Assembly (NCBI GenBank): GCA_947367725.1
Contig: CANBFZ010000144.1
Coordinates: 1-5,452, forward strand
DNA: 5,452 nucleotides
Reading direction: 5' to 3'
Source: an uncultured Eubacterium sp.
GTDB lineage: Bacteria; Bacillota; Clostridia; Peptostreptococcales; Anaerovoracaceae
Shown here: positions 5,230 to 5,452 of the stretch, one piece after another
How positions within the stretch are numbered: position 1 is the stretch's first letter
Layout of the letters: each line of letters opens with the position of its first letter
The notes under the pieces: model-generated
Told to the model about the DNA's origin: nothing
Database searches by the model: none
The model's input: only the letters and a program-made list of their open reading frames with translations
Position numbers and translations under genes: made by a program

Positions 5230-5452
5230 TTATTTAGCTCCAGCTTTTCCTTCTTTTCTGCGGATGACTTCGTCTTCGTACTTGATACCTTTTCCTTTGT
5301 ACGGTTCAGGCATTCTCCAAGCTCTGATGTTTGCCGCATAGTTTCCGATAGCTGCTTTATCGATGCCTTTTACGATTACAGTTGTCGCATCAGGCACTTC
5401 CGTTGTAATTCCTTCAGGGTCTTTCATTTCTACAGGATGAGAATATCCAAGG
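5230..5452 (-). CDS. rplF: 50S ribosomal protein L6, 3' end (partial)
   Basis: This encodes the last 73 residues of L6, a two-domain large-subunit protein near the factor-binding (sarcin-ricin loop) region. The frame is open to the right edge, so the gene continues beyond the window; L6 is usually about 180 residues. The visible part starts [14 protein letters not shown], the second-domain LGYSHPV signature. It continues through [20 protein letters not shown] and ends with the near-invariant [20 protein letters not shown] followed by GKAGAK. The internal Met at 5425-5427 is not a start. The residues before the PEPYKGKGI motif are AWRM, where many homologues have a second basic residue or Val before Arg. 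The stop is TAA (5230-5232). It is followed by rplR after 18 nt. Confidence 0.97.
   Translation of the reverse strand, partial: LGYSHPVEMKDPEGITTEVPDATTVIVKGIDKAAIGNYAANIRAWRMPEPYKGKGIKYEDEVIRRKEGKAGAK

Noticed and set aside
5425..5427. Internal Met as the start of a short 65-residue gene at the right edge
   Set aside because: The frame continues upstream to the window edge with the conserved L6 LGYSHPV motif, so this Met is internal to a truncated rplF.

Overview
The window is a segment of the conserved bacterial S10-spc-alpha ribosomal protein cluster, read entirely on the minus strand. In transcription order (high to low coordinate) it holds rplF (3' end only), rplR, rpsE, rpmD, rplO, secY, adk, map, infA, rpmJ and rpsM (5' part only). 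Both end genes run off the window. There is no sign of a mobile element, CRISPR array, rRNA or tRNA. Plus-strand open frames are antisense shadows.

Organism: the order secY-adk-map-infA-rpmJ-rpsM is the Gram-positive (Firmicutes) arrangement, and every gene has a strong purine-rich Shine-Dalgarno (SD) sequence. Adenylate kinase has the four-cysteine zinc LID common in Gram-positive bacteria, and IF-1 ends in the IIWRDK tail that I associate with clostridial sequences. This points to the class Clostridia (low to moderate G+C, anaerobic gut-type Firmicute). Family or genus cannot be settled from this sequence alone; Lachnospiraceae-like or Anaerovoracaceae-like are guesses.

Layout: from the right edge to 734 the genes are packed with gaps of 1 to 21 nt. 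rplO-secY and adk-map are separated by a single base, which suggests translational coupling. rplF, rplR, rpsE, rpmD and rplO supply ribosomal proteins, and secY the membrane translocation channel. adk and map supply nucleotide balance and N-terminal methionine removal, and infA supplies initiation factor IF-1. After infA the packing breaks. A 196-nt spacer (538-733) full of inverted repeats precedes rpmJ, and a 120-nt spacer (304-423) with two further hairpins precedes rpsM. The KOW-domain gene that many Firmicutes carry between map and infA is absent.

The coding content is ordinary housekeeping. The part worth attention is the structured 538-733 spacer. It contains two hairpins that share flanking sequence and differ by compensatory stem changes, as well as a nested multi-stem fold. 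I see no good promoter and no classical intrinsic terminator anywhere in the window, so the genes are probably co-transcribed from upstream, with possible processing or regulation in the two long spacers.
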